This document shows positions 8,006-17,222 of a stretch of 54,850 nucleotides of DNA, one piece after another. The stretch covers positions 1-54,850 of the forward strand of contig DVIF01000047.1 of assembly GCA_018711525.1 (NCBI GenBank), in the 5' to 3' direction. The first letter of the stretch is position 1. Each line of letters begins with the position of its first letter. Source of the stretch: Candidatus Ornithospirochaeta stercorigallinarum. GTDB taxonomy: Bacteria; Spirochaetota; Spirochaetia; Sphaerochaetales; Sphaerochaetaceae. The notes under the pieces were generated by a model. That model searched no databases. It was not told the DNA's origin and saw only the letters and a program-made list of their open reading frames with translations. A program made the translations under genes and the position numbers.

Positions 8006-9991
8006 ATGGATACTTCAAAAAGATTACTGGAAATCATAGATTTTGATTACGAACCTTTGGAAGGTAGGAAGACTGTACATGAGATTGTAGAACATTTCAG
8101 GACCAGAAAGGGGCCCGTCTACCTTTTCAATAAGGAAGAAGCGGATTTCATAAACGACCAGAGCATAATAGACGATGCTGAAAAAGTGATGAATCATTAT
8201 GTGTTCGGTCATCAGTTCGATGGTCCGATCGTCTGGGATTACAACCCGACAGCAGAGACAAGCCGTGATAATGAATGGACATGGTCGCTTTACCGCACAA
8301 TCTTCTGGCAGCAGCTTGCAAGGGCGTATGCAATTACAGGAGATGATAGGTATGTGAAGGAATTCACAGAGCAGCTGAAGGGCTTTTATGAGACATGGCC
8401 GGCTGAGAAGCACATTCAGAATACGGAGTTTGAAGTCAGAGTACCATTCCCCGGACATGCGTGGAGGACGATCGAAAGCGGCATCAGGATATATACCACA
8501 TGGCTGCCGGTCATGGAGATCTTCCGCAGAAGTCCTGCTTTCGATGATGAGACATGGACGGTTTTCCTCTCTTCAATCCATGATCATGCGACATTCCTGA
8601 TGGGACACTACAGCAATCATAACAGGTCTTCCAACTGGCTGAGCATGGAATCGAGTGCTCTTCTCCAGATGGGGATAATGTTCCCGGAGATGAAGGATTC
8701 TGCTTCCTGGAGGGAGACAGGATACAGACGTGTCATGCATGAGATTGCATACTGTTTCGATGAGGATGGGATACACATGGAGCGTACTCCTGTGTATCAT
8801 CTGGTCGCATCCATCGCGTTCCTGCAGGCTGTGGAACTCTGCCGTCTGAATAATATCGGGATCCCTCCGTATGCAATGACAGTCCTTGAACGTTCTGCAG
8901 ATTTCATCTACCGTATAGTGAAGCCCGATTTCACGACCCCGATGCTTGGAGATGCGGACAGGGAGAACCTTCTTACTAGGAGGTCGGACACATCGATTTA
9001 TGAAGGTATGAACCTTTCCTTCTTCACCGATGACCTGAATGAGATGAGAGCTTATTTCAAGCATATGGCAAAGCTGTTCAACAGACCTGATTTCCTCTAC
9101 CTTGCAACAGGAGGGAAGGAAGGCAAGCCGTCAGATGAGAACCATTCAGCTTTCAGGGAGGCGGGTATATATACCATGAGGGGTGGATTTGGAGATGAGG
9201 ACTACGTCCTTACCCAGATGGTCAAACTTGAAAGAGGGGAGAAAAGCACTCATTCCCATAACGATACGGCTCATGTGGAACTGATGCTCAGAGGTGAGGA
9301 TATACTCATCGATTGCGGACGTTATATCTACAACACCTCGATATGGAAGGATTGGAGGCACTATTTCACATCTGCAGTCTCTCATAACACCTTGTATGTG
9401 GACGACCATACAATGGGAGAGGTTCCCGAGGTCACCAGAGTAAGAGGTGTGCGTGGAGTCTGTCATCAGTTCACTGATGATGACAGGTTCTTCATAATCG
9501 ATATCTCCCACAACGGATATGCATTCATGGATGACCCAGTCTTCCATAGGAGGCATATAGTCCTAGCGAAGAAGATGCATGCGGCATTCATCATCGACTG
9601 GATCATAGGAGAGGGGAAGTCAGATCATGATATGAGGCTTTACTGGAACTTTGCCCGTCCCGGGGTGTTTAAAGATGGGAATGATTATATCTACCAGACT
9701 CAGAGAGGAAGGAAATACAGATTCATCTTCTCTTCAGATCAGGATTGGCATGATGATCTTTACGAAGGATCTGAGAATCCAAAGGGAGGATGGGCTTCCT
9801 TCGGATACCCGGTAAGGGTTCCTGTCTCCCAGGTCGTGCTTTCCAGAGTAGGGAAGGCTCCAGCCTCAATGGCTCAGGCGGTTGTTCCCGACGGTGCTCT
9901 GGTGGATATGAGATGTTCTGATGGGAGTTTTGTCATCAAAGGCGAAGGTTTTGAAATTGTGAGCACGAAAGACGGGGTGGTTTGCAGATGA
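8006..9991 (+). CDS. Heparinase II/III-family polysaccharide lyase, cytoplasmic
   Basis: The 661-residue protein has an N-terminal alpha/alpha toroid (about 1-370) with YSNHNRSSNWLSMESS near residue 202. A C-terminal beta-sandwich of the heparinase II/III type follows, with HSHNDTAHVELMLRGED near 415-432 and SAVSHNTLYVDD near 463-475. The His residues and nearby Tyr (CGRYIYN) are likely catalytic. Lyases of this fold cleave uronate-containing glycans by beta-elimination and leave a 4,5-unsaturated uronate. There is no signal peptide, so it should act on imported oligosaccharides. The start follows TTGGAGAG. Its stop overlaps the next start. Specificity (alginate, GAG or other) cannot be told from sequence alone. 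Confidence 0.85.
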   Translation: MDTSKRLLEIIDFDYEPLEGRKTVHEIVEHFRTRKGPVYLFNKEEADFINDQSIIDDAEKVMNHYVFGHQFDGPIVWDYNPTAETSRDNEWTWSLYRTIFWQQLARAYAITGDDRYVKEFTEQLKGFYETWPAEKHIQNTEFEVRVPFPGHAWRTIESGIRIYTTWLPVMEIFRRSPAFDDETWTVFLSSIHDHATFLMGHYSNHNRSSNWLSMESSALLQMGIMFPEMKDSASWRETGYRRVMHEIAYCFDEDGIHMERTPVYHLVASIAFLQAVELCRLNNIGIPPYAMTVLERSADFIYRIVKPDFTTPMLGDADRENLLTRRSDTSIYEGMNLSFFTDDLNEMRAYFKHMAKLFNRPDFLYLATGGKEGKPSDENHSAFREAGIYTMRGGFGDEDYVLTQMVKLERGEKSTHSHNDTAHVELMLRGEDILIDCGRYIYNTSIWKDWRHYFTSAVSHNTLYVDDHTMGEVPEVTRVRGVRGVCHQFTDDDRFFIIDISHNGYAFMDDPVFHRRHIVLAKKMHAAFIIDWIIGEGKSDHDMRLYWNFARPGVFKDGNDYIYQTQRGRKYRFIFSSDQDWHDDLYEGSENPKGGWASFGYPVRVPVSQVVLSRVGKAPASMAQAVVPDGALVDMRCSDGSFVIKGEGFEIVSTKDGVVCR

Positions 9992-10758
9992 GATTTGGAA
10001 TTTGTGTCGATATCAGCAGGATAAAAGAGGTTGAAGCCCTCGGCTTCGACTATGCCGAAGGCAAGCTCAATGCTGTGGCCTCTCTTCCAGAGGAGGAGTT
10101 TGAATCTCTCTTGGAGCTCTGCTCAAGCTCTTCAATAAGGGTGGAGGCGTTTTCTTTGCTGTTTCCAAAGAACATGAAGCTTCTTGGAGAGGATGCTGTC
10201 ACTAAAGAGGAGCTTTCCTCTTATCTGGATAAGGCGTTCTCCCGTATGAAGGCATTTGGTGCGGACATAGCTGTCTTTGGAAGCGGGAAATCAAGATTCG
10301 TCCCTCCTTCCATGAGATGGCAGGATGCATATAGAAGTCTTGTGGGGATTACGGGATTCATCGGGGAGAAAGCATCTGAATATGGAATCACAGTTGCAAT
10401 CGAACCTCTCAACAGGGATGAGACGAATTTGATAAACTCCCTTGCAGAGGGTGCGGCCCTCATGGCGGATGTGGACATGGGTAGCATCTCATTGCTTGCA
10501 GATTTGTATCATATGAGGAAGGAAGGAGAGCCTATGGAGCGTATTTCCTTGACTTCTCCTCTTGCTCATGCCCATATTGCCGTCCTTGAGAACAGGGGGT
10601 ATCCGGTGGAAAAGAGCCAGGAGGTGGCATCTTTCATCAAGGCGCTCAAAGATGCCTCCTATAACGGGCGTATAAGTATTGAAGGTAAGAGTGATGATTG
10701 GCAGAGAGACAGTTTGAAATCTCTTCTAGTCCTTAGAGAATTGGATGGAGGTATGTGA
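9988..10758 (+). CDS. Sugar phosphate isomerase/epimerase-like TIM-barrel protein (second copy)
   Basis: This 256-residue xylose-isomerase-like protein has a complete-looking metal site: Glu in VAIEPLNRDETN near residue 139, Asp and His in LLADLYHM near 171-175, His in AHAHIAV near 195, and Glu in RISIEGKS near 232. The start ATG overlaps the lyase stop (ATGA), indicating translational coupling. In contrast to the first copy at 3203, it keeps the standard ligands, so this is more likely a true isomerase/epimerase, possibly of the tagatose-epimerase/hydroxypyruvate-isomerase group. It could process the keto-sugar made by the neighbouring Gfo/Idh/MocA enzymes. Substrate unknown. Confidence 0.8.
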   Translation: MRFGICVDISRIKEVEALGFDYAEGKLNAVASLPEEEFESLLELCSSSSIRVEAFSLLFPKNMKLLGEDAVTKEELSSYLDKAFSRMKAFGADIAVFGSGKSRFVPPSMRWQDAYRSLVGITGFIGEKASEYGITVAIEPLNRDETNLINSLAEGAALMADVDMGSISLLADLYHMRKEGEPMERISLTSPLAHAHIAVLENRGYPVEKSQEVASFIKALKDASYNGRISIEGKSDDWQRDSLKSLLVLRELDGGM

Positions 10759-11876
10759 TGGATAAGGTGAGAATCGGAATAATCGGCTTTGGAAAGATGG
10801 GGAGCCAGCACTCAAAGGCATTCAAGGACGGCAAGGTTCCAAATGCTGTCCTGACATGTGTGGCTGATATCGACCCGAAAAGAATCGATGCTGCGAAAGC
10901 TCTGTTGGGTGATGGCGTTTCATATTTTGACAACGCTGAGTCTTTGATCGCTTCCGGCAAGTGCGATGCTGTCATCCCTACAGTTCCGCATTACTATCAT
11001 CCAGTCTATGCCATCGAGGCATTTAACCATGGCCTGAACTATTTATGCGAGAAACCTGCTGGCGTATATACCAATCAGGTGAAGAGGATGAATGAGGCGG
11101 CAGCTGCTTCAGGAAAGGTGTTCGGCATAATGTATAATCAAAGGACCAATCCTGTCTATCAGAAGGCAAGGGACCTTGTAAGAAGCGGTGAGATCGGAGA
11201 GCTGCAGAGAACGAACTGGATCATTACCAACTGGTTCCGCTCTCAAAGCTATTACGACCAGAGCTCATGGAGAGCTACATGGAAAGGTGAGGGCGGTGGA
11301 GTCCTTCTGAACCAGAATCCACACAATCTCGATCTTTTCCAGTGGATCTGCGGAATGCCTTCCCGTGTGAAGGCGGAGATGTACTATGGCAAGTACAGGC
11401 ACCTTGAAGTCGAAGAGGAGGTATATGCCCTCGTCGAGTATCCTAATGGTGCGACCGGGTGCTATATCACTACGATTGCCGATTCCCCGGGGACGAACAG
11501 ATTTGAAATCACCGGCACGAAGGGAAAGCTTGTGATAGAGAACGACAAGATTGAGTTTTTCAGGTTGAGGAAAGACACTGTCTCCTTCAATGAGGAGTAT
11601 AAGGGTGGTATAGGGCAGCCGGAATGCTGGAGATGTGAGATTCCTGTGAAGGGGACATATACATCACATCCCGGCCTGATAAAGAATTTCTGTGATGCGA
11701 TTCTGACCGGCTCTCCTCTGCTTGCTCCGGGAGAGGAGGGAATACTCGGCCTTTCGATATCAAATGCGATGCATCTTTCATCGTGGCTTGGCAGCAAGTG
11801 GATAGATCTTCCTATAGACGGGGATCTCTACGAGGCTGAGCTCAAGAAGAAATGTGGTGGGGAGCTTCCAGCTTGA
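10758..11876 (+). CDS. Gfo/Idh/MocA family oxidoreductase (second copy)
   Basis: The 372-residue NAD(P)-dependent dehydrogenase starts at the ATG at 10758, sharing one base with the previous stop, with GGAGG 6 nt upstream. Features are GFGKMG near residues 10-15, LCEKPAGVYTNQ near 95-106 and the active-site segment GGGVLLNQNPHNLDLFQW near 179-196, which keeps the family His and Asp. It is a typical member of the inositol/glycoside dehydrogenase superfamily. In this operon it probably oxidises a sugar ring hydroxyl, perhaps C3 of a glycoside, ahead of elimination or epimerisation. Substrate inferred only from context. Confidence 0.85.
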   Translation: MDKVRIGIIGFGKMGSQHSKAFKDGKVPNAVLTCVADIDPKRIDAAKALLGDGVSYFDNAESLIASGKCDAVIPTVPHYYHPVYAIEAFNHGLNYLCEKPAGVYTNQVKRMNEAAAASGKVFGIMYNQRTNPVYQKARDLVRSGEIGELQRTNWIITNWFRSQSYYDQSSWRATWKGEGGGVLLNQNPHNLDLFQWICGMPSRVKAEMYYGKYRHLEVEEEVYALVEYPNGATGCYITTIADSPGTNRFEITGTKGKLVIENDKIEFFRLRKDTVSFNEEYKGGIGQPECWRCEIPVKGTYTSHPGLIKNFCDAILTGSPLLAPGEEGILGLSISNAMHLSSWLGSKWIDLPIDGDLYEAELKKKCGGELPA

Positions 11877-11878
11877 AT

Positions 11879-14092
11879 ATGGAAAAGAAGAGGAGTTTCA
11901 AGCGCAATACAATGAAGACATGGGGTATTTCATACTTCATGCTCTTCATCATGCCCCTCCTCTTCTTCATCGTTTTCATAACCGTCAGCATCGAGGTTTT
12001 AAGGAGTGAGATAGCCCATTACAATCAGCTGGCGGTAATGCATGTAGGCTCTATTTTCGATAGCAGCTTCTCTCAGATAAACTCATCTGCGGAAGACATA
12101 TTGTTGAACAACAGGTTCAGCAACATATTCTCATCCGATCCATTTTCCATTCCTGTATATAATCTCTACCAGAGTGCGGCTGAGCTTTCACGTCTTGGCA
12201 GCCAGGATGTGGATGGCGGAACACTGTTCATCTATTCACCATCCCGTGATTTCTTCATCGGAGGAATGAAGTTCGGACATATCGATGATGTCAGCGACTT
12301 GATAGAATTCAATCTGGGAAGTCCGAATACAAACGTCCCGGATATATTCCATAAGAATTTGGAAAGAATGGAGATTTATGATATCTCCTACACATATACC
12401 TCTGGAAACACTGTGAAACGCATCCTGATAACCCGTCCGCTGAGCTATGTCAAATCAAGCCCGGTCGGTGATTACTGCATAGCGCAGATTGTCAATCTCA
12501 GTACCCTTCTAGGTGCCAATACCGAGTTTGATGCATATCACAATCTTATGATCTTCAACCGGCTGGATGGGAATCTTGCATATGCAATCTCTCCATCGGT
12601 TCCAGGTGATGTGAAATTAAGTACGATCACAGCAAATGGAATTGATAAAGGAAACATCATCGCCATCGCCCCCTCGGATGTCTCGAATTTCATTTATGCA
12701 ATCATGATCGACCGTTCTGAATATTTCCATCCGATGCGCATAATGGAGATCATAGCGGTGGTATATTTCTTCTTCACATTGATTCTTGGAATATTCCTTG
12801 TCCTGAGGCTTGTAAGGAAAAGCTGGAGTGAACTTGAAGATGCCATGCGTCAATCCGGTGCCGATACGGACCTGGATGCAGGAGACGGGGTGTATTCGCC
12901 TTTCATCTCCTCTCTTTCCCGTCTTGAAAAGGAGAAGGAGGGGCTGAGCATAATGGTAAGTGCACAGTCCCGGTCCTTGAAGATGAACATGATCGACAGG
13001 CTTTTGTCATCTGCCGATGCTTCCATAATCAGCGAGAATGCATTAAAGGAGTGCGGAATAGAATTCTCCTCCGACTCTTTCATAGTATATCTGGCCCTTG
13101 ATGAGAACGAAGATGTCGTGAATGCCCTGATGGATGCAGGCATTCATACATATCCTTTTTCCTCTTCGTATGCCATGTCTTTGATCCTGAATCTTGGCAA
13201 AGGCTCTGATGAAGCTGCTGCGATGGAGAAGATCAGTGAGATTGCAAATGAGAAAAGGAATAATGCCGCCTCTTCAGACATCGTACACGGCCTGGAGATG
13301 ATCGGGCAGGCATATATAGATGCAATAAATACGATTGACTATAAGAAGGAGAATTCATTCTCCGAGTTCGTCGCATGCTCGGATGTGACTGCGATATCGA
13401 GCAAGGTTCAGTATTCATTCCCTTCCGATTGCGCATACAACCTCCAGAAATATGTGAAGGATGGACGCTCTGATGATGCAGTGAGCCTTATAAGGGATCT
13501 GTTTATGACGAATCAGGCAGCAGGTGTTCCCCCCAGGCATCTGAGGTATCTTCTCCTCTCGATTTCAAACAGGGTCCTGAAGATGAGCCTGCAGCTGGAA
13601 GGCGTATACGGATCTGATGTCGGCATATTCTCACCCCCTCAGATCCTGGAGGCACGTAAAAGCGTGGAGTCGATCCGTCTGGAGCTGGAAGGAAGGGTAT
13701 ACAGGTATGTTGAGAAGATCCTCTCGGCCAGGAACATGCTGGGGGATGTGAATGATGAGACCTACATGATCTATCAGAAGGTGCTTAGGGAGATCAGCGA
13801 AAGATATTCGCAGTCGATGTTCAATGTCTCATCTCTTGCTGATGACCTGGGAGTGACGCTTGCATATCTGTCAAAGGTCTTCAAACGCTATCACAAGATG
13901 AACATCTCAGACTACCTGGCTCATTACAGGGTGGATGGTGCGAGGAAGCTGCTTGAAGAGGGGGTTGCCCTCTCCCAGGTTGCAGAGCAGTGTGGATTCG
14001 GCTCCCTGCGCACATTCATGAGGGTATTCAAGAAGGTCGAGGGTGTGTCCCCCGGACAATACAGGCAATTCAACATGGAGGAAAGGACATGA
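11879..14092 (+). CDS. Membrane-anchored AraC-family transcriptional regulator
   Basis: About 737 residues. A first membrane span (YFMLFIMPLLFFIVF) near residues 15-38 and a second near 280-305 (IAVVYFFFTLILGIF) enclose a sensor domain outside the membrane. A cytoplasmic region and a C-terminal double helix-turn-helix domain follow (about 645-735: SSLADDLGVTLAYLSKVFK and later VAEQCGFGSLRTFMRVFKK). This is the layout of Bacillus YtdP-type regulators found beside LplB/YtcP importers. It likely senses extracellular oligosaccharide and controls this operon. The start is uncertain: ATG 11879 is given, but TTG 11873, which overlaps the upstream stop and has GGAG at 8 nt, is equally good. Its stop overlaps the next start (ATGA). 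Confidence 0.88.
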   Translation: MEKKRSFKRNTMKTWGISYFMLFIMPLLFFIVFITVSIEVLRSEIAHYNQLAVMHVGSIFDSSFSQINSSAEDILLNNRFSNIFSSDPFSIPVYNLYQSAAELSRLGSQDVDGGTLFIYSPSRDFFIGGMKFGHIDDVSDLIEFNLGSPNTNVPDIFHKNLERMEIYDISYTYTSGNTVKRILITRPLSYVKSSPVGDYCIAQIVNLSTLLGANTEFDAYHNLMIFNRLDGNLAYAISPSVPGDVKLSTITANGIDKGNIIAIAPSDVSNFIYAIMIDRSEYFHPMRIMEIIAVVYFFFTLILGIFLVLRLVRKSWSELEDAMRQSGADTDLDAGDGVYSPFISSLSRLEKEKEGLSIMVSAQSRSLKMNMIDRLLSSADASIISENALKECGIEFSSDSFIVYLALDENEDVVNALMDAGIHTYPFSSSYAMSLILNLGKGSDEAAAMEKISEIANEKRNNAASSDIVHGLEMIGQAYIDAINTIDYKKENSFSEFVACSDVTAISSKVQYSFPSDCAYNLQKYVKDGRSDDAVSLIRDLFMTNQAAGVPPRHLRYLLLSISNRVLKMSLQLEGVYGSDVGIFSPPQILEARKSVESIRLELEGRVYRYVEKILSARNMLGDVNDETYMIYQKVLREISERYSQSMFNVSSLADDLGVTLAYLSKVFKRYHKMNISDYLAHYRVDGARKLLEEGVALSQVAEQCGFGSLRTFMRVFKKVEGVSPGQYRQFNMEERT

Positions 14093-15096
14093 GGAAACTA
14101 AGGACTGCCGTCATTGGTTGTGGTGCGGTATCGCGTAACCATGGAAAGGCGTTGAAAGATAACAAATACACGGATCTCGTAGCTGCTGTCGATATCGATT
14201 TGGAGAAGGCCCGGGCTTTTGCCGAGACCTATGGTGGCATTCCGATGACGGATTACCGCGCTCTTGCTGATATGGACATTGATGTCGCTCATGTCGTGAC
14301 ACCACATAATACGCATCCTGAGATCGCAATTCATCTCATGGAGCGGGGTATCAATGTCTTTTGTGAGAAGCCTCTTGCAATAAACGCCTATGATGCAGAA
14401 AGGATGATTGCTGTCAGTGAGAGGACGGGTACGCATCTTGGTGTCTGCTTCCAGAACAGGATGAACAAGGCGAGTATTGAAGCAAAGGAGATCATAGATG
14501 ACGGGCGCTATGGAAAGATTGTCAGCGCCATGGCCCTTGTAGCCTGGGACAGACATGGAAAATATTATTCGGAAAGTCCATGGCGTGGAACATATCGGGG
14601 GGAAGGTGGTGGCTGTATCATCAACCAGTCGATCCATACACTGGATCTCCTCAACTACCTCACAGGAGGGGTGGCATCCCTCTCTGCCTTCTCAGGTAAA
14701 TTGAGGGATACAGGAGACTATGAGGTTGATGACACATCTGCAATCCTGTTCCACCTGAAGAACGGGGCAACCGCAGTAGGCTTTTGCACCAATTGTTATC
14801 CCGAATCCAAGATCTGTACTGTCGAGATCCATCTTGAAAAAGCAACCCTCACAGTCAGACAGAGCGGGCTGACGATAGCTCAAGAGGATGGGAATGTCGT
14901 TTTCCATCCCGCAGAGACCCTCAAGGGGGAGAAATCGGAGTGGGGGATATCCCACGGTGTGTTGATAAACGAATTCTATAAATCCATTGTCGAAGGCTCA
15001 GACTTCATCGCAGACTGCCACACAGGTCTTGCGGCAGTCAGGATTGTCAATGCAATCCAGCATTCGAATGGAAAGGAAATATATATTGGAGGTTGA
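14089..15096 (+). CDS. Gfo/Idh/MocA family oxidoreductase (third copy)
   Basis: The 335-residue NAD(P)-dependent dehydrogenase starts at the ATG overlapping the regulator stop, with GAGGAAAGG upstream. Motifs are VIGCGAVSRNHG near residues 8-19, FCEKPLAINAYDAERM near 91-106 and GGGCIINQSIHTLDLLNYL near 174-192, with family His and Asp in place. It is closest in layout to the second copy (10758) and differs from the first (5175). Three family members in one operon suggest sequential oxidation of different residues or positions of an oligosaccharide. Substrate unknown. Confidence 0.85.
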   Translation: MRKLRTAVIGCGAVSRNHGKALKDNKYTDLVAAVDIDLEKARAFAETYGGIPMTDYRALADMDIDVAHVVTPHNTHPEIAIHLMERGINVFCEKPLAINAYDAERMIAVSERTGTHLGVCFQNRMNKASIEAKEIIDDGRYGKIVSAMALVAWDRHGKYYSESPWRGTYRGEGGGCIINQSIHTLDLLNYLTGGVASLSAFSGKLRDTGDYEVDDTSAILFHLKNGATAVGFCTNCYPESKICTVEIHLEKATLTVRQSGLTIAQEDGNVVFHPAETLKGEKSEWGISHGVLINEFYKSIVEGSDFIADCHTGLAAVRIVNAIQHSNGKEIYIGG

Positions 15097-15097
15097 A

Positions 15098-16462
15098 ATG
15101 GCAGAACACGAGAAATTCAATTTCAAGACATTGGATGAATTGAGAGAGCGTATAGAAGAATTGAAGGTGGACATACAGCTTGATGAGGACACATCAATCC
15201 TGTCCACACCTGTTAAGATCAAGGGTAGGACATGCAGCAACCGTTTTGCCGTCCTTCCTATGGAAGGCTGCGACAGCGAAACAGATGGATCTCCCTCTGC
15301 TCTTGTTAAAAACCGTTATGAGAGGTTCTTCCTCGGAGGCTCAGGACTTGTATGGTGGGAGGCAAATGCTGTCGTAGAGGAGGGCAAGGCGAATGAGCAT
15401 CAGATGATGATTACTCCTGATAACCTTCCTTCGTTCAAGGCTCTTCTTGAAGAGCTGAAGGGAAAAAGCCTTGATAAGAACGGCTATGCTCCAATCTCCG
15501 TGCTGCAGCTGACGCATTCTGGAAGATATTCCCGCCCACACGGGCATAAGGCTGCTCCGATCATTGCCCAGCATGATCCCATCCTGGATCCCCGTGTAGG
15601 TCTTAAGGGGGATGAACCTGTCGTAAGTGATGAGTATCTCTCTTCATTGCCTGCGTATTATGCTAAATCTGCAGAACTTGCAAGGGAGGCGGGTTTTGAT
15701 GGTGTTGATGTCAAAGCCTGCCATAGGTATCTTCTTTCGGAAATCCTTGCATCCCATACCAGGGAGGGAAGCTATGGCGGGAGTTTTGAAAATAGGATAA
15801 GACTTATCCTGGATATCATCAGGGAGATCAGGAGAAGAGTCGGTGATGACTTCATCATAGCATCAAGATTCAATGTGTTTGATGCCCATCCGTATCCATA
15901 TGGTTTCGGAGAGGACAAGGATGATATGTGGAGATTCGACAGCACTGAGCCTATGGAGCTTGTCCGTCGTATGATAAAGGAAGGTGTCTCCCTCCTTTCA
16001 AATTCGGCAGGCAACCCTTATTACATATATCCTCAGGTCACGAGACCTTTTGATTTGTCTTCAATGGGAATACCGACACCTGATGAGCATCCACTTGAGA
16101 GCATCTCCCGTCTTTTTGAATTCACAGAGGAGATTCAGAAAGCAGCCGGGGATGTGCCTGTGATCGGCAACGGCTATTCCTGGCTCAGACAGTTCATTCC
16201 ATATGCTGCAAGTGCGAATATCAGGAATGGAAGATGCACGATGGTCGGGCTTGGGAGGTCTGCCATAGCTTACCCAGATGCACCGGCAGATGTACTTTCT
16301 GCACGTATGATGGATAGCCGTAAATGCTGTATAACATGCTCGAAGTGCACTCAGATCATGAGGGACCATGGAATGACAGGATGTGTCGTCCGCAACAGCG
16401 GAATCTACGCTGAACTCTACAGAAAATACAGAAAGGAAGCGGAGGAGAGGGAAAATGGCTAA
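15098..16462 (+). CDS. Old-Yellow-Enzyme-like flavoprotein with Fe-S cysteine cluster
   Basis: The 454-residue protein matches the FMN barrel of NADH:flavin oxidoreductases/2,4-dienoyl-CoA reductases: VLPMEGCD near residue 48, QLTHSGRYSRP near 143-153, FDGVDVKACHRYLLSEILAS near 202-221 and GGSFENR near 228. A cysteine set near 409-428 (CCITCSKC then C) corresponds to the 4Fe-4S site between the barrel and the missing FAD/NAD domain of dienoyl-CoA reductases (about 670 residues). It therefore needs an outside electron donor, possibly the PreA-like or FAD protein of this operon. Such enzymes reduce C=C bonds next to carbonyls. Start supported by GGAGG 5 nt upstream; it overlaps the next gene by 8 nt. 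Confidence 0.82.
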   Translation: MAEHEKFNFKTLDELRERIEELKVDIQLDEDTSILSTPVKIKGRTCSNRFAVLPMEGCDSETDGSPSALVKNRYERFFLGGSGLVWWEANAVVEEGKANEHQMMITPDNLPSFKALLEELKGKSLDKNGYAPISVLQLTHSGRYSRPHGHKAAPIIAQHDPILDPRVGLKGDEPVVSDEYLSSLPAYYAKSAELAREAGFDGVDVKACHRYLLSEILASHTREGSYGGSFENRIRLILDIIREIRRRVGDDFIIASRFNVFDAHPYPYGFGEDKDDMWRFDSTEPMELVRRMIKEGVSLLSNSAGNPYYIYPQVTRPFDLSSMGIPTPDEHPLESISRLFEFTEEIQKAAGDVPVIGNGYSWLRQFIPYAASANIRNGRCTMVGLGRSAIAYPDAPADVLSARMMDSRKCCITCSKCTQIMRDHGMTGCVVRNSGIYAELYRKYRKEAEERENG

Positions 16463-17222
16463 GATTGCAATAGTCACAGGTGGTTGCAGAGGCATAGGGC
16501 TTGCGATATCAAAACGGCTAGCACATGACGGCTATCAGGTTGTCACCGCAGGGAGGAAAGGAGTGCAGGATGTAAAAGATGCTTTGACATCCATTGCCTC
16601 TGAAGGGCTCTCCCCCCTTTATGTGCAGGCTGATGTATCGCTTTCAGATGATAGGAAGAGGATCCTCTCTCAAACCATAAAGGAGTTCGGAAGGGTCGAC
16701 CTTCTTGTAAACAATGCCGGTGTGGCCCCCCGTGAGAGGAAGAACATACTTGAGATGAGTGAAGAGAGCTGGGATTATGTCATTGATACCAATACGAAAT
16801 CGAACATGTTCATGACCCAGCTGGTGGCGAATGCAATGCTTGAGCAGGATGTCATATACAACAAGAGGGGGACGATCATAAACATATCATCATGTTCCGC
16901 TGAAGTTTCTTCACCGAACAGGGCGGAATACTGTGTTTCAAAGGCCGGCATATCAATGCTGACAAAACTTTATGCCGATGCCCTTGCCCCTTACGGAGTC
17001 TATGTCCATGAGATACGCCCTGGTGTGATTCATTCAGATATGACTGAGTGTGTGGAGGAAAAGTATTCCAGACTGATAGAAGATGGCGTCTTCCCGATTG
17101 CACGCTGGGGTGAAGGGGCGGATGTTGCATCAGCCGTTTCTGTTTTCGCTTCCGATGAATTGCTTTATACGACAGGTAACTACATCGATGTGGATGGTGG
17201 CTTCCATATAAGGAGTCTCTGA
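16455..17222 (+). CDS. Short-chain dehydrogenase/reductase, FabG-like
   Basis: The 255-residue classical SDR has the cofactor motif TGGCRGIG at residues 8-15, NNAGVAP near 88-94, Ser in INISSCSAE near 143 and the catalytic YCVSK near 158-162. The C-terminal TGNYIDVDGGFHI is typical. These enzymes interconvert a ketone and an alcohol with NAD(P)H. In this setting it may act on a keto-sugar or keto-deoxy acid, as KduD does in unsaturated uronate catabolism, but the sequence does not prove this. The start lies inside the end of the flavoprotein gene, with GGAGGAGAGG upstream, and the stop overlaps the next start. Confidence 0.85.
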   Translation: MAKIAIVTGGCRGIGLAISKRLAHDGYQVVTAGRKGVQDVKDALTSIASEGLSPLYVQADVSLSDDRKRILSQTIKEFGRVDLLVNNAGVAPRERKNILEMSEESWDYVIDTNTKSNMFMTQLVANAMLEQDVIYNKRGTIINISSCSAEVSSPNRAEYCVSKAGISMLTKLYADALAPYGVYVHEIRPGVIHSDMTECVEEKYSRLIEDGVFPIARWGEGADVASAVSVFASDELLYTTGNYIDVDGGFHIRSL

